This document shows, piece by piece, positions 23,799-30,513 of a DNA stretch of 36,894 bases. The stretch lies in the NCBI RefSeq assembly GCF_030580935.1, contig NZ_JAUQOM010000018.1, forward strand, positions 1-36,894. Direction: 5' to 3'. Under the pieces are notes generated by a model. It saw only the letters and a program-made list of their open reading frames with translations. It did no database searches and was not told the origin of the DNA. The position numbers were made by a program, and so were the translations under genes. Within the stretch, counting starts at the first letter, position 1. The number at the start of each line of letters is the position of its first letter. This DNA is from Sphingobium cyanobacteriorum. GTDB lineage: Bacteria; Pseudomonadota; Alphaproteobacteria; Sphingomonadales; Sphingomonadaceae.

Positions 23799-25067
23799 AT
23801 GGCGTTTTTGCAGCAAGGACAGGGGCTGATCGGCATTGCGCTGATCCTGCTGCTCGCCTGGGGCATTTCCGAAAACCGCGGGGCTATGCCCGGTTGGAAA
23901 TGGATTACCGGCGCTCTAGCCATGCAGATCGGCATGGCACTGGCCTTTGTGCGGATACCGGTGATCTGGCGCGCCGTCGGCGTGATCAACCACGGTGTCG
24001 AGGCGATCGAGAAGGCGACGCTGGCCGGATCGAGCTACATGTTCGGCTATCTCGGCGGGGCGGAACTGCCCTTCGCACTCAAGCCGGGTGCCGCGCCGCC
24101 GACCGTGATCGCTTTCCAGATTTTACCCCTGATCATCGTGTTTTCGGCCCTGACTGCGCTGTTCTGGCACTGGGGACTGCTCCGCTGGCTGGTCAACGGG
24201 CTGTCGTGGGTTTTGCGCCGCACCCTCGGGGTCACGGGCGTTGTCGGCCTCAATGCCGGAGCCAACATCTTCCTTGGCGTCGTCGAAGCGCCACTGATCG
24301 TGCGGACTTACTGCGCCACCATGTCGCGCGCCGAATTGTTCGCCGTGATGGTGCTCTCGATGGCCAACATTTCCGGCGCCTTGCTGGTGCTTTACGCGAC
24401 CACCTTGTCGCCGGTCCTGCCCGATGCGGTGGGGCATATGATCGTTGCCTCGTTCCTGTCACTACCCGCAGCGATCCTGATCGCGCGCATGATGGTTCCA
24501 GGCAATGCCGCGGAGCCGGACAGCGGCGAGATCGAACCCGAGGTGCATTACGATGGAACCATGGATGCGATCCTGCGCGGAACGATGGAAGGCGTGCAGC
24601 TGGTCCTGGCGGTAATCGGGATCATCATTGTCATCTTCGCGCTCGTTAATCTCAGCGACCAGATCCTGGCCAACCTGCCGCTGGTCGATGGCGCACCGAT
24701 CACGCTCAAGCGCACCTTCGGATGGCTGTTCGCGCCGGTGATGTGGGCGATCGGCGTGCCGTGGGACCAGGCACCCGCGGCGGGCTCGCTGATGGGCACG
24801 AAGACCATCCTCAACGAATATGTTGCCTATCTCGAGTTCGCGAAATTACCGCTCGGCACCTTCAGTGCGCGCAGCCAGCTGATCGTGACTTATGCGCTGT
24901 GCAGCGTCGCCAACCTTGCCAGTGTCGGGCTGCTGGTTACAACCATCAGCACGTTGGCTCCTAACCGGCGCCGCGAGGCGGCGCAGCTCGGTATGAAGAG
25001 TTGGATCGCCGGAAACCTTGCCTCGGCCATGTGCGGGGCGGTGATCGGCCTGGTCACGCCGCTCTGA
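23799..25067 (+). CDS. nupC: Concentrative nucleoside transporter (CNT/NupC family)
   Basis: A 422-residue inner-membrane protein of the CNT family. Family motifs are in order: ATLAGSSYMFGYLGG, VGLNAGANIFLGVVEAPLIVRTY (the core helix-break signature) and the C-terminal GTKTILNEYVAY, with GMKSWIAGNLASAM. Typical members use a sodium or proton gradient to take up nucleosides. It follows the TonB receptor by 31 bases and abuts the CDP-alcohol phosphatidyltransferase gene (TGA-C-ATG), so uptake across both membranes of a common substrate is possible. Confidence 0.88.
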   Translation: MAFLQQGQGLIGIALILLLAWGISENRGAMPGWKWITGALAMQIGMALAFVRIPVIWRAVGVINHGVEAIEKATLAGSSYMFGYLGGAELPFALKPGAAPPTVIAFQILPLIIVFSALTALFWHWGLLRWLVNGLSWVLRRTLGVTGVVGLNAGANIFLGVVEAPLIVRTYCATMSRAELFAVMVLSMANISGALLVLYATTLSPVLPDAVGHMIVASFLSLPAAILIARMMVPGNAAEPDSGEIEPEVHYDGTMDAILRGTMEGVQLVLAVIGIIIVIFALVNLSDQILANLPLVDGAPITLKRTFGWLFAPVMWAIGVPWDQAPAAGSLMGTKTILNEYVAYLEFAKLPLGTFSARSQLIVTYALCSVANLASVGLLVTTISTLAPNRRREAAQLGMKSWIAGNLASAMCGAVIGLVTPL

Positions 25068-25068
25068 C

Positions 25069-25677
25069 ATGTTCGACGCCCGGCTCCGCCCCCTGATCGA
25101 TCCGCCGCTCAATGCCGCAGGGCGCGCGCTGTCGCGGATGGGCATCGGCGCCAACGCCGTGACCCTGGCAGGCCTCGTTCCCGCATTGGGGGCTGCGTTT
25201 GCCATTGCCCAAGGTCACTTCACCCTCGGGCTTGTCTTGATAATCGTCAACCGACTGCTCGACGGTCTCGACGGGGCGGTAGCGCGGGCCAGCGGCATCA
25301 CTGACTTTGGCGGCTATCTCGACACTCTTGCCGACTATGTCTTCTACGTCGCCGTGCCCGTGGCGTTCGGGCTGGCGAGCCCGGTCAACACCGCGCCCGC
25401 CATGCTGCTGATCGCCAGCTTCACCCTGACCTGCGCCAGCTTCCTCGTCTTTGCGGCAATCGCCGTCCGGCGCGGCAAGGAAACCGCCGCCCATGGAACC
25501 AAGAGCATCTTCTATTCGACCGGCCTCGCCGAAGGGGCTGAAACCATCGCAGCCTTCGTTGCCATGTGCCTCTGGCCAGAACGGTTCCCTTTGATCGCCA
25601 TCGGCTTTGCCGTGTTGTGTCTCGCGACGGTGATCCAGCGCAGCCTGCTCGCGCGCCAAGCCTTCACGCCGGAATAG
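25069..25677 (+). CDS. CDP-alcohol phosphatidyltransferase family protein
   Basis: A 202-residue membrane enzyme with about six helices. The complete catalytic signature DG-x2-AR-x8-G-x3-D-x3-D is present near residues 66-88 (DGAVARASG and GGYLDTLADY). Such enzymes transfer a phosphoalcohol from a CDP-linked donor to a second alcohol. The specific product cannot be deduced. ATG 25069 comes one base after the nupC stop, so the genes are cotranscribed; the AhpD-like gene follows 24 bases after its stop. Confidence 0.87.
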   Translation: MFDARLRPLIDPPLNAAGRALSRMGIGANAVTLAGLVPALGAAFAIAQGHFTLGLVLIIVNRLLDGLDGAVARASGITDFGGYLDTLADYVFYVAVPVAFGLASPVNTAPAMLLIASFTLTCASFLVFAAIAVRRGKETAAHGTKSIFYSTGLAEGAETIAAFVAMCLWPERFPLIAIGFAVLCLATVIQRSLLARQAFTPE

Positions 25678-25701
25678 ACGGCGCTATTCAGGAGAGAGAC
25701 C

Positions 25702-26301
25702 ATGCCCGTATTTCCATCGATCGAGGGCGAGCCTGCGCTCGACAAGGTTTTCAAGCGCTTTCCGCACACGGTCATGCCGCTGCTCGAATACCACGACCGT
25801 CTGCTGCGCGATCCTTCGCCGCTGAGCGTGGCTGAACGCGAGTTGATCGCGGCCTACGTTTCGGGGCTCAATTCCTGCACCTATTGCCACGGCGCCCATG
25901 TCGTTGCCGCACGCGCATTCGGCGTCGATGCCTCGCTGTTTGAGGGACTGATGGCGGACGTGGAAACCAGCGCCGTAGACGACAATCTCAAGCCGATCCT
26001 TTCCTATGTCGGGAAACTCACCCGAACGCCCAGCATGATGACCGAGGCAGATGCCGACAGGGTCTATGCCGCAGGTTGGGGCGAGCAGACGCTGTTCGAC
26101 GCCGTCAGTGTCTGCGCGCTGTTCAACTTCATGAACCGCATCGTCGAAGGCTCGGGCATAAAGGCCAATCCACTCGCGGCCGATCAGGCCGAACTCGATG
26201 CCCGGATGGCCCGTATGGGCGGTGCGACCGACGATCCGCACCGGGGCGAGCGCAGTTACACCCGGCTGGCGAGCATGTGGGGAATCGACGAGGCGGGTTG
26301 A
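25702..26301 (+). CDS. AhpD-like peroxidase-related protein
   Basis: A 199-residue carboxymuconolactone decarboxylase/AhpD-family protein of the peroxidase-related type. The motif SCTYCHGAH has the classical Cys59-x2-Cys62-x3-His66 spacing, so disulfide-type peroxidase or thiol chemistry is plausible. LSVAERELIAAYVSGLN before it is typical. GAGAGA lies close to ATG 25702. It ends three bases from the stop of the convergent His-rich gene. It may be the last gene of the TonB receptor operon. Confidence 0.85.
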   Translation: MPVFPSIEGEPALDKVFKRFPHTVMPLLEYHDRLLRDPSPLSVAERELIAAYVSGLNSCTYCHGAHVVAARAFGVDASLFEGLMADVETSAVDDNLKPILSYVGKLTRTPSMMTEADADRVYAAGWGEQTLFDAVSVCALFNFMNRIVEGSGIKANPLAADQAELDARMARMGGATDDPHRGERSYTRLASMWGIDEAG

Positions 26302-26304
26302 CGG

Positions 26305-26958
26305 TTATAGAAGGCCGAGAGCTTCAATCTTGGCGTCGAGATCGATCGGGCAGGTCGCCAGAACATCGTTGTCCGCCTCATAGGCTTTGGGACCGCCGAC
26401 TTTGACCAGTTCGGCCAGCGCCGCGTCTCTTTCATGGAGCAGATCGGTCAGCTCGGGCCGGTAGAGTGCGACTATGGCCGTCAGGAACCGGTTGACCAGA
26501 TCGTCCTCCGGCGTCGCATCGACATTGTACCGATCGAGATGGGCGATTATCGTGTCGGCTGAATAGAGAAACTCGTCCGTCACCCAGCGGTTGGTCGTGA
26601 ACCAGGCGATAGGAATGCCCTGATGATCGATCGACAGGCCGGCAATATGTGTGACGAAGGCTTGCGCCTCCTCACCATCAGCCGGTTCGGCCATGGCGGC
26701 AGCCGGATCGTCCATTTGCGAGCGATGCAGAAACAGGTGAAAGTGGCCGTGTTCTGCCGGGTCGCGGTCGCCGGGGGCGTGGACATGGTAGTACCAGCGT
26801 GATCGCGTCTCGCGGTCGCGGGCGTCGTCGTCGGGATAGTGCTCCCAGAATTGAACGTCCGATGTTGGCAGGACGCGCTGCATCAACGGTTGACCCTCTT
26901 GAGCCATGGCGGTGATCGTCTCGACAACGATCCTGGCAGCCTCAACTTGCGTCATCAT
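26305..26958 (-). CDS. Conserved His-rich protein in the Cys-repeat peptide operon
   Basis: A 217-residue cytoplasmic protein of unknown function; it reminds me of the DUF6969 family, but I could not confirm this. The most striking part is residues 37-80: FWEHYP, then RWYYHVH, then EHGHFHLFLHR, with His at 58, 60, 70, 72, 74 and 78. This could be a metal site. The middle segment AGLSIDHQGIPIAWFTTNRWVTDEF also looks conserved. There is no signal peptide. I start at ATG 26958 (MMTQ), with AGGA just upstream; the open frame runs further into the peptide gene in another frame. It lies 116 bases downstream of the exported Cys-repeat peptide, with a strong hairpin between them. A possible helper of peptide processing or metal delivery, by position only. 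Confidence 0.75.
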   Translation of the reverse strand: MMTQVEAARIVVETITAMAQEGQPLMQRVLPTSDVQFWEHYPDDDARDRETRSRWYYHVHAPGDRDPAEHGHFHLFLHRSQMDDPAAAMAEPADGEEAQAFVTHIAGLSIDHQGIPIAWFTTNRWVTDEFLYSADTIIAHLDRYNVDATPEDDLVNRFLTAIVALYRPELTDLLHERDAALAELVKVGGPKAYEADNDVLATCPIDLDAKIEALGLL

Positions 26959-26977
26959 GATCCATCCTGCGCGCATG

Positions 26978-27011
26978 ATGACCGGCGGTGGGTCCACGCA
27001 CCGCCGGTCAT
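26978..27011 (-). terminator. Strong hairpin between Cys-repeat peptide and His-rich gene
   Basis: Perfect 13-base arms (ATGACCGGCGGTG and its complement) with an 8-base loop, located 20 bases upstream of the His-rich gene start in transcript order. No T-run follows. It would act as a partial terminator or a 3' stabiliser, which would keep peptide mRNA in excess over the downstream gene, as is common in peptide-precursor operons. Confidence 0.55.
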
Positions 27012-27074
27012 TGCGGCCATCGAGCCTTGCTGTCCACAGGCTTAGGTCGGGACAGATCCGGATGACGGGTTTGC

Positions 27075-27335
27075 TCAGCCGTGATGGCGGCGAGCGTGAT
27101 GGCGAGCACGATGATGGGCGCGATGCGGCTTTGCTGCACACGGCTTTGCCGCGCAGCGCTTCGCAGCACATCCCGCAGCCGCACAGGGCTTGGCCGCGCA
27201 ACCGGCTGCCGCGCACTTGCGGGCTCCACAACGTGCGCTGGCGCACTGTGCATAGGCTGAAGCCGACGGGACTCCTGCCGCGATGGCGAGGCCGCCCGCA
27301 ACTGCGAGCAACGATGCCAACCTGCGATTTTTCAT
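27075..27335 (-). CDS. Exported peptide with Cys at every fifth residue and His-rich tail
   Basis: An 86-residue protein. Residues 1-29 are a signal peptide (KNRR, then a hydrophobic stretch, ASAYAQ). The mature part has eight cysteines at 31, 36, 41, 46, 51, 56, 61 and 66, a strict period of five, in units such as CAAAG, CAAKP and CAAKR. It ends with a basic tail holding seven histidines in 16 residues. I know no named family for it. The period and small spacers recall the EGKCG repeats of HvfA, a DUF692-modified peptide of Haemophilus. It follows its lipobox paralogue by 66 bases with AAGGAAGG upstream of ATG. Metal binding is likely from composition; modification is a hypothesis. Confidence 0.8.
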   Translation of the reverse strand: MKNRRLASLLAVAGGLAIAAGVPSASAYAQCASARCGARKCAAAGCAAKPCAAAGCAAKRCAAKPCAAKPHRAHHRARHHARRHHG

Positions 27336-27401
27336 GACTCTTTCCTTCCTTGTTTTTGATCCCTGGGAATCAGGAGATCGTCGAATGTCTCGGCGAGGTG
27401 T

Positions 27402-27692
27402 TCAGTGTTTCGCCGCGCAAGGTTTCGCGCCGCATGGCTTTGCCGCACAGGGTTTTGCGCCGCAGGCTTTGGGGGCGCAGCCCTTCGCCGCACACGGCTT
27501 TGCGGTACAAGGTTTCGCTGCACAGGACGCCGCAGCGCAAGGCTTCGCTGTGCAACTGGCAGCCGCCTGATCGGCCATCGCAGCGCCGGCGGGTGCCTCG
27601 GCGGTGTTGTCTGCGGCCTTCGAGCAGGCAGAAGTGGCCATTGTCAGCCCGCCCATTACGGCCAGCAAGGTTGTTAGTTTGGTCTTCTTCAT
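27402..27692 (-). CDS. Lipobox-bearing peptide with Cys at every fifth residue
   Basis: A 96-residue protein. The N terminus (MKKTKLTTLLAVMGG) leads to ATSAC with Cys23, a lipobox of slightly weak type (Thr at -3), then a flexible Ala/acidic linker to residue 46. The rest is ten cysteines at 47, 52, 57, 62, 67, 72, 77, 82, 87 and 92 with exact period five, mostly as AAKPC or GAKPC, ending AAKH. It appears to be the membrane-anchored counterpart of the exported peptide next to it. ATG 27692 has GGGGGAG six bases upstream; the open frame reaches 27740. It is served by the sigma-F-type promoter at 27876-27901. Confidence 0.8.
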   Translation of the reverse strand: MKKTKLTTLLAVMGGLTMATSACSKAADNTAEAPAGAAMADQAAASCTAKPCAAASCAAKPCTAKPCAAKGCAPKACGAKPCAAKPCGAKPCAAKH

Positions 27693-27714
27693 GGGATTCT
27701 CCCCCTTGGATTGA

Positions 27715-27852
27715 TCAGAACGCGTGTTGGCAGGCACCATCAGGCTGCGCCCTATCGCCCGAGGGTCTGGACTGCCTCGCGGCAGCTGAAGGGAGCGGAA
27801 AGGCCGACGATGCGTGGTGGCTCAGCAGGCTGATCCACAGAGATGCACCCAC
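27715..27852 (-). CDS. Possible small ORF at the head of the Cys-repeat operon
   Basis: A 45-residue ORF starting at GTG 27852, seven bases after a good GGGAG, just downstream of the sigma-F-type promoter. It has a hydrophobic N terminus (GASLWISLL), then a Ser/Pro/Arg-rich part ending GACQHAF. It ends 22 bases before the ATG of the lipobox peptide. It could be a small exported peptide, a leader, or chance; no family is recognised. Confidence 0.35.
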   Translation of the reverse strand: MGASLWISLLSHHASSAFPLPSAAARQSRPSGDRAQPDGACQHAF

Positions 27853-27875
27853 GGCAAAACTCCCTTCGTAACCAG

Positions 27876-27901
27876 TTCGGCGGTCTGGCTGCTTTGGTTA
27901 C
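27876..27901 (-). promoter_or_regulatory. Sigma-F-type promoter of the Cys-repeat peptide operon
   Basis: On the minus strand, GTAACC (27901-27896), 16 bases, CGAA (27879-27876). The tenth base after CGAA is A. It lies 184 bases upstream of the lipobox peptide and 24 bases upstream of the GTG of the small ORF. This places the Cys-repeat peptides under the same control as bufABC. Confidence 0.85.
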
Positions 27902-28199
27902 AAGGAGGGTGAAATTTTTTGGCGGGCGGGGAAAATTGACCGATGGCCCGCGCCATCCCGAGCGGAACCGATAACGCGGCCGGGCCACGGTCAATAATGC
28001 GTCGCTTCTAGTGCAATGATAGCCCCGTGATTTTGCTCTCGGCAGACCCGGGAACATGACCGGCTCGGGCCGAAACCGGCAAGCATGGGGCAACCCCCAA
28101 GCTTCACCACCATCTGGGACACCATCCAACTTGCGAGTGTAAGGAATCTGTACCCCAGCCGACCAATCCATCACTGGAGATGGATTGCGAAGGTAAGTG
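27902..28199. other. Gene-free region between the peptide operon and lysR
   Basis: No convincing gene in 298 bases. It holds an imperfect inverted repeat (27936-27950 with 27981-27994, TTGACCG outer ends, one base missing from the right arm) that could be an operator, and a perfect hairpin next to lysR (listed separately). It probably marks the junction between the conjugation module and the metal-response cargo. Confidence 0.5.
28164..28187 (+). promoter_or_regulatory. Hairpin in the lysR leader
   Basis: Perfect nine-base arms (CAATCCATC / GATGGATTG) with a six-base loop, ending just before the GAAGG ribosome site of lysR. It could be a regulator binding site or an RNA hairpin that modulates translation; the sequence cannot decide between them. 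Confidence 0.45.
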
Positions 28200-29096
28200 A
28201 TGCCCATTGAAGTCCGCCAACTGCGCTATGCCGTTCTGACAGCCGACACACAGAGCTTCTCGCGGGCCGCTGCGACCCTCAACGTAAAGCAATCGACGCT
28301 TAGCCGCCGCGTTCTGGCGCTCGAACAGCGGCTGGGCGTGAAACTGTTTGAGCGGACAACACGGGGCGCGGAGCCGACCGAGAATGGCCGTGTTTTCATC
28401 GAGCAAGCCCGTCGAATTGTCACCGACCTCGACAATCTCCAGACCACGGCGCGCAATGTCAGTTATGGTCTGCAAGGCCGTATTGCCGTCGGTTATTGCT
28501 CGCCCCTGGCGTCAGGTAACCTCAAGCTGGCGTTCTCGGACTATCTGACCCGATTTCCTGACGTCCAGTTTGACGGGATAGAAGCGGCTCCGGAAAAACT
28601 CCTGCATGGACTGCAATCCCGAACGATTGACGTTGTCGTCGCGCCAATCGGCCTTGAGGAGGCCGGGCTCAAGTCCCGACCGCTCTGGTCCGAAAAGCTG
28701 TTCGTCGTCGTCGAGGTAGGAAACCGCCTCGTCGCTCAAGAACGCATCTACTGGCAGGATCTGCGGCGCGAGGTTTTCGTCGTTCCCAATAACGGGATTG
28801 GTCCGATCCTGGGAAATCTGATCTCGGCCCGCCTGACCGAACAGGCCTATCGGCCGGCGATCATCCAGCAGGATACAAGCCTTGAGAGCGTGCTCAGTAT
28901 GGTCGCCGCCAAGCGCTTCATCACGATCGCAACCGAAGCCTCGCAAGGCGTCGCCTGGCCCGATCTCCAGTTTCGCGAGATCTACGACAGCAGCGGCCCA
29001 GCCCGCCTCGAATACGCGCTCTACTGGCGCGGGGACAATGACAATCCCGCGCTGCATCGCTTCTTCAAACTGATAGAGGAGCGCTACCCAGGCTGA
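28200..29096 (+). CDS. LysR-family transcriptional regulator
   Basis: A 298-residue LysR protein. The N-terminal helix-turn-helix is clear (LRYAVLTADTQSFSRAAATL and QSTLSRRVLALEQRLGVKLFER, residues 8-55), followed by the effector-binding domain. ATG 28200 follows GAAGGTAAGTG. It converges on the trb operon, and its last 13 bases overlap the end of the DUF2274 gene. A LysR gene next to the trbI/DUF2274 end is a frequent arrangement on sphingomonad conjugative elements, so it probably belongs to the conjugation module. Its effector and targets are not known. Confidence 0.88.
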   Translation: MPIEVRQLRYAVLTADTQSFSRAAATLNVKQSTLSRRVLALEQRLGVKLFERTTRGAEPTENGRVFIEQARRIVTDLDNLQTTARNVSYGLQGRIAVGYCSPLASGNLKLAFSDYLTRFPDVQFDGIEAAPEKLLHGLQSRTIDVVVAPIGLEEAGLKSRPLWSEKLFVVVEVGNRLVAQERIYWQDLRREVFVVPNNGIGPILGNLISARLTEQAYRPAIIQQDTSLESVLSMVAAKRFITIATEASQGVAWPDLQFREIYDSSGPARLEYALYWRGDNDNPALHRFFKLIEERYPG

Positions 29097-29311
29097 GTCG
29101 CGCGGCGCGTTTTCGCGTAGCTTCGGTCAGTCGCAATGAACCGCTCGATCATCGGCGGAATCAGCCGCTCGGGCGTCGGCGCACCCTTGGCATCACCGCC
29201 ATTGAGCACAGCGGCATAGGCCAGCAATTCCCGGTGCAGCCGGGCCGGTACCTCAACCGTCAGCCGCACCGGCTTCTCGTCCGCCAGATCGGCCAGCTTC
29301 AGCCGCGTCAT
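29084..29311 (-). CDS. DUF2274 protein of the trb operon
   Basis: A 75-residue basic protein that matches DUF2274: KLADLADEKPVRLTVEVPARLHRELLAYA is the core, resembling a ribbon-helix-helix-like DNA-binding fold. It is the regular last gene of trb operons in alphaproteobacteria, overlapping the trbI stop by four bases here. Its role in conjugation is unknown; a regulatory role is plausible. The end overlaps the convergent lysR. Confidence 0.87.
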   Translation of the reverse strand: MTRLKLADLADEKPVRLTVEVPARLHRELLAYAAVLNGGDAKGAPTPERLIPPMIERFIATDRSYAKTRRATQPG

Positions 29312-30513
29312 TGCCCGCCTCCCAGCACCAAGTCGCGCGTCACCAGCACCCGCACCGGAAAACCTGGTCGGATCGTCAGCGTCGGCCGCACGTTGAGTTC
29401 GCGGCTGACGATCTGCTCGCCAGCGCGGTTGATGCTGTCCTGTGTGCCGCGCCGGATCGCACGGGTGAGATCGCTGTCGTTACCTGCCCCCAATTCGGAG
29501 CCGACCCCGAGCAGCGTCGAGACCAGCGCCGCCTTGAGCACTCCGCCCCAATGGTAGTCGGTGCCGTCTTGCAACCCGGCAAATCCACGCGGATCAGATG
29601 CTGGCTGGCGTTCAAGCACGATCGAACGGCCATCGGGCAGGATCAGCCGGTTCCAGGCGAGGAGGATTCGGCTCTGACCGAACGCGACGTCGGCATCATA
29701 GTCGCCGATCAGCCGCGAGCCTTGCGGGATGAGCAAAATCCGCCCTGTCGGGCTGTCATAGACATTCTGGGTCACTTGCGCGGTGACCAGTCCGGGCAGG
29801 TCCGAGCGGATGCCGGTGATCAGCGCCGCTGGAATGACCGATCCCGCCTGGAGGATCGAAGGCGATGCCAGCCCGGCCAGGCGCTCGGCAGACACGGTGC
29901 GCCGGTCGCTGGCGCGTTCGAGAAAGCCCTGCTTGCGCGCGGCATCGGACTGCGGCGTAGTCGCTGGCGTTGCAGCCGGGGCCTCGGCGGACGGTGGAAG
30001 TCCGGCAAAGCCCGCACTTCCACCTGCCTGCGACCCACCACCGAAGAACAGGCGGCTGCCGCGCGCAGCTTCGCGTTCCTGTTCGGCCCGCTGACGGGCT
30101 GCGTCGGCGGCTGTGACCGCAGGATTGACCGGAGACGCAGGCGGCGCACCCATCGGTGGCAATGCTGCAACGTCCCCGCGCCGCTGGGCTTCGAGGATCG
30201 GCTTGCCGAGATCACCGGGGAGCGGCGGGCCGAGCTTGGGCAGCTGGCCGTAGTCCTTGGGCGCGCCCGCGAGGTTGTCGGCTACAGTCACGCCCTGGGT
30301 GTTGTAGAGTTCTTCCGCGCCCTTCCTGCCGGCAGGCTGGAGCGCGTAGATCAGCGCGCCGCCAACCAGCGCAAATCCGCAAGCCGAGGCGATGCCAATG
30401 GCTTTCCGCGACAGGCGCATGACGCGCGGCGGATCGCCGCGCAGCTTGACCGCGCTCTCGGGATCGGCGGGCGCCGCTTCGGCGCGTTCGGCCTCGTGGT
30501 CCTCGCCGGTCAT
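29308..30513 (-). CDS. trbI: TrbI, VirB10-like conjugation protein
   Basis: A 401-residue VirB10/TrbI protein. A cytoplasmic acidic head is followed by one transmembrane helix (IASACGFALVGGALIYAL, about 42-60), a Pro-rich periplasmic linker, and the conserved TrbI domain with GSVIPAALITGIRSDLPG, GRILLIPQGSRLIGDYD and GGVLKAALVSTLLGVG. It spans the envelope and links the inner-membrane ATPases to the outer-membrane core. It overlaps trbG and the DUF2274 gene by four bases each. Confidence 0.93.
   Translation of the reverse strand: MTGEDHEAERAEAAPADPESAVKLRGDPPRVMRLSRKAIGIASACGFALVGGALIYALQPAGRKGAEELYNTQGVTVADNLAGAPKDYGQLPKLGPPLPGDLGKPILEAQRRGDVAALPPMGAPPASPVNPAVTAADAARQRAEQEREAARGSRLFFGGGSQAGGSAGFAGLPPSAEAPAATPATTPQSDAARKQGFLERASDRRTVSAERLAGLASPSILQAGSVIPAALITGIRSDLPGLVTAQVTQNVYDSPTGRILLIPQGSRLIGDYDADVAFGQSRILLAWNRLILPDGRSIVLERQPASDPRGFAGLQDGTDYHWGGVLKAALVSTLLGVGSELGAGNDSDLTRAIRRGTQDSINRAGEQIVSRELNVRPTLTIRPGFPVRVLVTRDLVLGGGQ

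Larger units (their letters stand above)
27075..27692. repeat. 15-bp coding tandem repeats of the Cys-Ala-Lys-Pro peptides
   Basis: The five-residue periods are encoded by diverged 15-base units such as GCCGCAAAACCCTGT and variants, about 8 units within 27130-27245 and 10 units within 27402-27555, both on the minus strand. Because the units differ in the third codon position, they look selected at protein level and not recently expanded. Unit number may vary between strains by slippage or recombination. Confidence 0.7.

Noticed and set aside
27283..27570. Plus-strand ORF with repeated FAAQGFA units over the Cys-repeat peptides
   Set aside because: It is the antisense shadow of the minus-strand repeats. 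It has no ribosome site and ends within the minus-strand gene, whereas the minus-strand frames have signal sequences, ribosome sites and a promoter.
27075..27692. CRISPR-like short repeats
   Set aside because: The 15-base units have no spacers, vary in third codon positions and encode periodic cysteines in frame; no cas genes are present.
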